A stretch of DNA of 64,000 nt, taken from NCBI GenBank assembly GCA_964514485.1, contig CAZEWG010000008.1, forward strand, positions 1-64,000, written 5' to 3'. This stretch comes from JAEZAA01 sp964514485. Its GTDB lineage: Bacteria; Pseudomonadota; Gammaproteobacteria; Pseudomonadales; Oleiphilaceae. A program made the position numbers and the translations under genes. The notes under the pieces are model-generated. The model was given only the letters and a program-made list of their open reading frames with translations, made no database searches and was not told the DNA's origin. Shown here in pieces: positions 60,625-64,000 of the stretch (position 1 is its first letter; each line of letters starts with the position of its first letter).

Positions 60625-61812
60625 ATGTCTGTTTCTGATCGTTGGCTTCTACCTGATGGCGTGGAAGAACTGTTGCCGCCCCAGGCTGCAGTCGTTGAAG
60701 ACATGCGCCGACAGCTCATCGACCTCTATCAGCGTTGGGGCTATGAGCTGGTGACGCCCCCTCTAATCGAGTATCTCGACTCCCTGCTGACCGGGGCCGG
60801 CCATGATCTGGACTTGCAAACGATCAAAATCACCGATCAGCTGACCGGCCGTTTAATGGGAATCCGGGCCGATATGACACCCCAGGCTGCCCGGATCGAC
60901 GCGCGGGGCGCCCGTCTGAACGGCGGCGTGAACCGCCTGTGCTATCTCGGCAGTGTGCTGCACGCCGTGCCCGCCCATATGCTGACCTCCCGCACCCCCA
61001 TCCAGGCCGGTTGCGAGCTGTACGGACAGGCGGATATTTCGGCGGATATTGAAGTCATTTCCCTGATGCTGGAATCCTTGCGGGCCGTGGGTATTTCCCA
61101 TATCCACGTGGAGTTGGCCCAGGTCGGGGTGTACCGTGCCTTGCTGGCCAGGGCAGGCTTGAGCGGCGCGTTGGAGCAGCAATTGTTTGATGCCCTGAGA
61201 CGCAGATCCATTCCTGAAATCGAAGAGCTGGCGGCCAATGCCGTGGCCGACCCGCAGGTGGCTGAAATGATCCGGCGGCTGCCTCGTCTGGCCGGTGGTC
61301 GCGAGATTCTAGCGGAGGCTCGGGCTCTGTTTGACGGCACGGACGATGAGGTGCTGGCCGGGCTCGATTCCATGGAAGAGGTCGCCACGGCACTGGAAAA
61401 ACGCTTCCCTGACGTTGAGTTTTACTTCGATTTTTGTGAGCTGCGTGGGTACAACTATCACACCGGCCTGGTATTTGCGGCATACGCCGAAGGCTATGGC
61501 CAGGCGATTGCCCAGGGTGGGCGCTATGACGGCGCCGGCGCCGTGTTTGGCGTGTCACGCCCGGCCACAGGCTTCAGTCTTGATGTCAAAGCACTGCTGC
61601 GCATGGCTGAGTCTTTGCCAGAGCTGCCCCGCAATGGCATCTTGGCTCCGGCTGGAGATGAGCCGGGGCTGTGGAGCAAGGTTCAAGAGTTACGTCGCCG
61701 TGAAACGGTGATTCAGTTGTTGCCGGGACAGGCCCGAGAAGAAGTGATTGGGCGCTGTGACCGGGAGTTGGTGCTGGTTGGGGATGACTGGCAGGTCAAA
61801 CCTCTGGGATAA
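60625..61812 (+). CDS. hisZ: ATP phosphoribosyltransferase regulatory subunit HisZ
   Basis: A 395-residue protein resembling histidyl-tRNA synthetase without its anticodon-binding domain. WLLPDGVEELLPPQA, ADMTPQAARID and YYF-like GYNYHTGLVFAAYAEG are the retained motifs. HisZ binds the short form of HisG and makes it active in the first step of histidine synthesis, so the genome should encode a short HisG. ATG 60625 is chosen over a TTG at 60610. Confidence 0.94.
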   Translation: MSVSDRWLLPDGVEELLPPQAAVVEDMRRQLIDLYQRWGYELVTPPLIEYLDSLLTGAGHDLDLQTIKITDQLTGRLMGIRADMTPQAARIDARGARLNGGVNRLCYLGSVLHAVPAHMLTSRTPIQAGCELYGQADISADIEVISLMLESLRAVGISHIHVELAQVGVYRALLARAGLSGALEQQLFDALRRRSIPEIEELAANAVADPQVAEMIRRLPRLAGGREILAEARALFDGTDDEVLAGLDSMEEVATALEKRFPDVEFYFDFCELRGYNYHTGLVFAAYAEGYGQAIAQGGRYDGAGAVFGVSRPATGFSLDVKALLRMAESLPELPRNGILAPAGDEPGLWSKVQELRRRETVIQLLPGQAREEVIGRCDRELVLVGDDWQVKPLG

Positions 61813-61875
61813 ATCGCGGGCGTGTTGCTGCGCGCGTCGGAACTTTACTGAAACAGGCATTTAGAGCGGAAAGAA

Positions 61876-63171
61876 ATGGGCAAAAACGTCGTTGTTTTGG
61901 GCACTCAATGGGGTGATGAAGGTAAAGGCAAGATTGTCGATTTGCTGACCGAGCAAGTCGGGATGGTCGTTCGCTTCCAGGGTGGGCACAACGCAGGGCA
62001 TACGCTGGTGATCGATGGTGAGAAGACCGTGCTGCACCTGATCCCCTCCGGAATTTTGCGGGAGGGCGTAACCTGTGTGATCGGCAACGGCGTGGTGCTG
62101 GCGCCCGATGCCCTGTTGCGGGAAATTCGCAAGCTGGAAGAAAAAGGCGTGCCGGTCCGGGATCGCCTGATTCTGAGCGGCGCCTGTCCGTTGATCCTGC
62201 CTTACCATCAGGCACTGGACCTGGCTCGCGAAGCCGCCCGGGGCGATGCCAAAATCGGCACCACCGGCCGGGGCATTGGCCCGGCCTATGAAGACAAGGT
62301 GGCCCGTCGCGGCGTACGCCTGATCGATTTGGCGGACCCCAAGGCCTTTGCTGAAAAGCTGCGTGAGGTGATGGAATACCACAACTTCATGCTGACCAAT
62401 TACTACAAGGTCGAGGCGGTTGATTACCAGCAAACGCTGGACGACTGCCTGAAGATGGCCGAAGAGCTACTGCCCATGTGTCGCGATGTAGTGGACTTGC
62501 TGCATGGCTGCCGCAAGCAGGGACAAAGCCTGCTGTTTGAAGGCGCCCAGGGAGCCCTGCTGGATATCGACCATGGCACCTATCCGTTCGTGACTTCCTC
62601 TAACACCACGGCAGGTGGTACGGCCACAGGTAGCGGGTTTGGCCCCCTGTACCTGGATTACATTTTGGGCATTACCAAAGCCTATACCACCCGTGTGGGT
62701 TCTGGTCCGTTCCCGACCGAACTGTTCGATGAGCAGGGCAAGCACCTGGCCAGCCGTGGTCATGAGTTCGGTGCCACTACCGGACGTCCCCGCCGCTGTG
62801 GATGGTTTGATGCGGTGGCCCTGCGCCACACCATCCAGATCAACAGCATCTCCGGCATTTGCTTGACCAAGCTGGACGTGTTGGATGGCATGGACACCGT
62901 CAAAGTGTGCGTGGGCTATAAGAAAGACGGCCAGGAAATGAAGCGTCCGCCGATTAACAGCGACGACTACGAAGGTATCGAGCCGGTTTATGTGGAGTTG
63001 CCGGGCTGGAAGGAAAGCACGCTGGGCGCGCGCAGCCTGGATGAACTGCCCCAGAATGCCCGCGATTACATCGCGTTTCTGGAGCAGCAGATCGAGGCGC
63101 CGATTGATATCGTCTCCACCGGTCCTGATCGTAACGAGACCATCATCCTGCGTCATCCCTTCGATAACTGA
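61876..63171 (+). CDS. purA: Adenylosuccinate synthetase
   Basis: A 431-residue protein of full length. GTQWGDEGKGKIVD is the GTP P-loop, GGHNAGHT the IMP-binding loop, and TTGRPRRCGWFDAV the aspartate-binding region. It joins IMP and aspartate on the way to AMP. It follows hisZ by 63 bp and ends at a strong terminator. Confidence 0.97.
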   Translation: MGKNVVVLGTQWGDEGKGKIVDLLTEQVGMVVRFQGGHNAGHTLVIDGEKTVLHLIPSGILREGVTCVIGNGVVLAPDALLREIRKLEEKGVPVRDRLILSGACPLILPYHQALDLAREAARGDAKIGTTGRGIGPAYEDKVARRGVRLIDLADPKAFAEKLREVMEYHNFMLTNYYKVEAVDYQQTLDDCLKMAEELLPMCRDVVDLLHGCRKQGQSLLFEGAQGALLDIDHGTYPFVTSSNTTAGGTATGSGFGPLYLDYILGITKAYTTRVGSGPFPTELFDEQGKHLASRGHEFGATTGRPRRCGWFDAVALRHTIQINSISGICLTKLDVLDGMDTVKVCVGYKKDGQEMKRPPINSDDYEGIEPVYVELPGWKESTLGARSLDELPQNARDYIAFLEQQIEAPIDIVSTGPDRNETIILRHPFDN

Positions 63172-63191
63172 TCGACCAGTATCGAAACAAC

Positions 63192-63217
63192 AAGGCCGGC
63201 AATCGCCGGCCTTTTTT
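63192..63217 (+). terminator. Rho-independent terminator after purA
   Basis: Stem AAGGCCGGC / GCCGGCCTT with loop AATC, followed by a T run. Confidence 0.9.
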
Positions 63218-63233
63218 ATGGAGTGTGTTTATT

Positions 63234-63578
63234 TTATGGAGTGCGGTCGGCGTCGGGCGTGGTGTGAAGGGGCTGTGCACAAGGAATGCCCCGGTTTTTG
63301 AAGTCCACCATGGGCCCCTTCAGCATGGGGTCGGTTTCCGACTGGATGAAGAGAAAGCCATTGTGGCAATAGGCGTACTGGTCCGCATGCTGGGTGGACA
63401 GCCGATGGCCGGCGCCCTCCTCCAGAAGAATCACCTTGTATTCCGCCAGCGGCATGGCTTCTTTGTCGAGACTGTGTTTCAGGTTGCCCGTCAGTTCCAG
63501 CGCCACCACCGTGGCGATCACCGCACCGATCATCGCCGTGATCAACAGCTGCTTGCTGACTCGATCATCGTGTTCCAT
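63234..63578 (-). CDS. Membrane-anchored hypothetical protein
   Basis: A 114-residue protein with a short cytoplasmic start, one transmembrane segment (LLITAMIGAVIATVVALEL, about residues 11-29) and a small outside domain of about 80 residues with two Cys (YCHNGFL and IPCAQ) that could form a disulfide. I do not recognise a family. It is 15 bp after the SrkA-like kinase gene on the same strand, so the two are likely co-transcribed. Confidence 0.65.
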   Translation of the reverse strand: MEHDDRVSKQLLITAMIGAVIATVVALELTGNLKHSLDKEAMPLAEYKVILLEEGAGHRLSTQHADQYAYCHNGFLFIQSETDPMLKGPMVDFKNRGIPCAQPLHTTPDADRTP

Positions 63579-63593
63579 TTAAAGTTCCTTATC

Positions 63594-64000
63594 TCAATAG
63601 AGTGCTAATGGAGGTTCATCCAGGGCAGCAAGCTGCTCGCGAAGCTCCAGGATGTGCTCGGACCAGTATCGACCGGTATTGAACCAGGGAAAGTGGTGGG
63701 GAAAGGCCGGGTCCTGCCAGCGGCGGGCGAGCCAGGCGCTGTAGTGCATGATGCGGGCAGTGCGCAGCACTTCGGTCAGATGCAGTTCGGCGGCATTGAA
63801 CTCCATAAAGTCGCCATAGCCTTCCAATAACTCGCTCAGCTGGATTTGCTGCTGTTGTCGGGTGCCCGACAGAAAGAGCCAGAAGTCCTGCACGGCGGGT
63901 CCGGAGAGGGAATCGTCGAAATCCACCAGCCGGGCGGCATCATCACGCCAGAGAATATTGCCCACGTGGCAGTCGCCATGGATTCGGAGAAATTTGATAT
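63594..64000 (-). CDS. srkA: SrkA/RdoA (YihE)-like stress-response kinase, N-terminus outside the window
   Basis: The C-terminal 135 residues of a choline-kinase-fold protein kinase. The catalytic loop HGDCHVGNILW and the metal-binding VDFDDSLSGPAVQDFW match SrkA, and the end HYSAWLARRWQDPAFPHHFPWF is its typical tail. SrkA phosphorylates Ser/Thr residues and counters stress-induced cell death in E. coli. The frame is open to the window edge, so the gene is partial. Confidence 0.88.
   Translation of the reverse strand, partial: IKFLRIHGDCHVGNILWRDDAARLVDFDDSLSGPAVQDFWLFLSGTRQQQQIQLSELLEGYGDFMEFNAAELHLTEVLRTARIMHYSAWLARRWQDPAFPHHFPWFNTGRYWSEHILELREQLAALDEPPLALY

Noticed and set aside
1..64000. 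Mobile elements, CRISPR arrays, integrase or attachment sites
   Set aside because: No transposase, integrase or regularly spaced repeat was found; the only tandem repeat is the two-copy element at 30750-30793.

Overview
The window looks like chromosomal DNA of a free-living gammaproteobacterium with fairly high GC. The right-hand half follows a gene order well known from Pseudomonas and, in part, from Escherichia coli: parC-serB-fimX, then psd-rhodanese-motA-motB-rsgA-orn-queG-nnrDE-tsaE-amiB-mutL-miaA-hfq-hflX-hflK-hflC-DUF2065-hisZ-purA. The order fits the Pseudomonas/Marinobacter/Hahella/Oceanospirillales part of the class, but I cannot name a genus. I saw no rRNA, tRNA, CRISPR array, insertion sequence or prophage.

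Layout. 0-6 kb: a truncated metallo-beta-lactamase-fold gene; a TetR regulator with a transporter-acyltransferase fusion (lysophospholipid recycling); a flavin oxidoreductase; a small hypothetical gene and a hotdog thioesterase. 6-18.5 kb: an iron island. It has two Fur-box-like sites, a periplasmic siderophore-binding protein, a complete FecBCDE-type operon led by a DUF2218 gene, and on the opposite strand a HisC-type aminotransferase, a haem-oxygenase-like iron-dependent redox enzyme and two methyltransferases. A YadG/YadH-like ABC exporter follows. 18.5-26.3 kb: accessory genes. Two paralogous proteins of unknown function lie on either side of a PF10118 predicted metal-dependent hydrolase; then come an aspartoacylase-like/GCS2-like pair, a DUF2059 protein, a DUF2795 protein behind a structured leader, a small HMA metal-binding protein and two unknown genes.

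26.7-31.7 kb: an active-looking PAS-GGDEF-EAL protein, a DASH-type photolyase/cryptochrome with a two-copy 22-bp repeat upstream, a Rof-like protein and a small membrane protein. 31.9-39.6 kb: parC (with Phe at a quinolone-resistance position normally Ser), serB, a FimX-like protein with both c-di-GMP domains degenerate, and a PilZ-like protein, suggesting surface motility control. 39.9-42.6 kb: the complete EF-P beta-lysylation set (epmB, efp, epmA). 42.6-63.2 kb: the conserved housekeeping block: phospholipid synthesis, flagellar stator, ribosome assembly, RNA decay, queuosine, NAD(P)HX repair, t6A, cell-wall amidase, mismatch repair, tRNA prenylation, Hfq, HflX/K/C, histidine regulation and adenylosuccinate synthesis. 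63.2-64 kb: a membrane-anchored hypothetical protein and the C-terminal part of an SrkA-like kinase.

The best candidates for something undescribed are the iron island at 7.3-12.0 kb (a possible small metallophore or metal-chelator pathway next to its own uptake system) and the PF10118 locus with its two paralogous partners and palindromic sites at 18.5-21.2 kb. Both are inferences from gene content and need database comparison.
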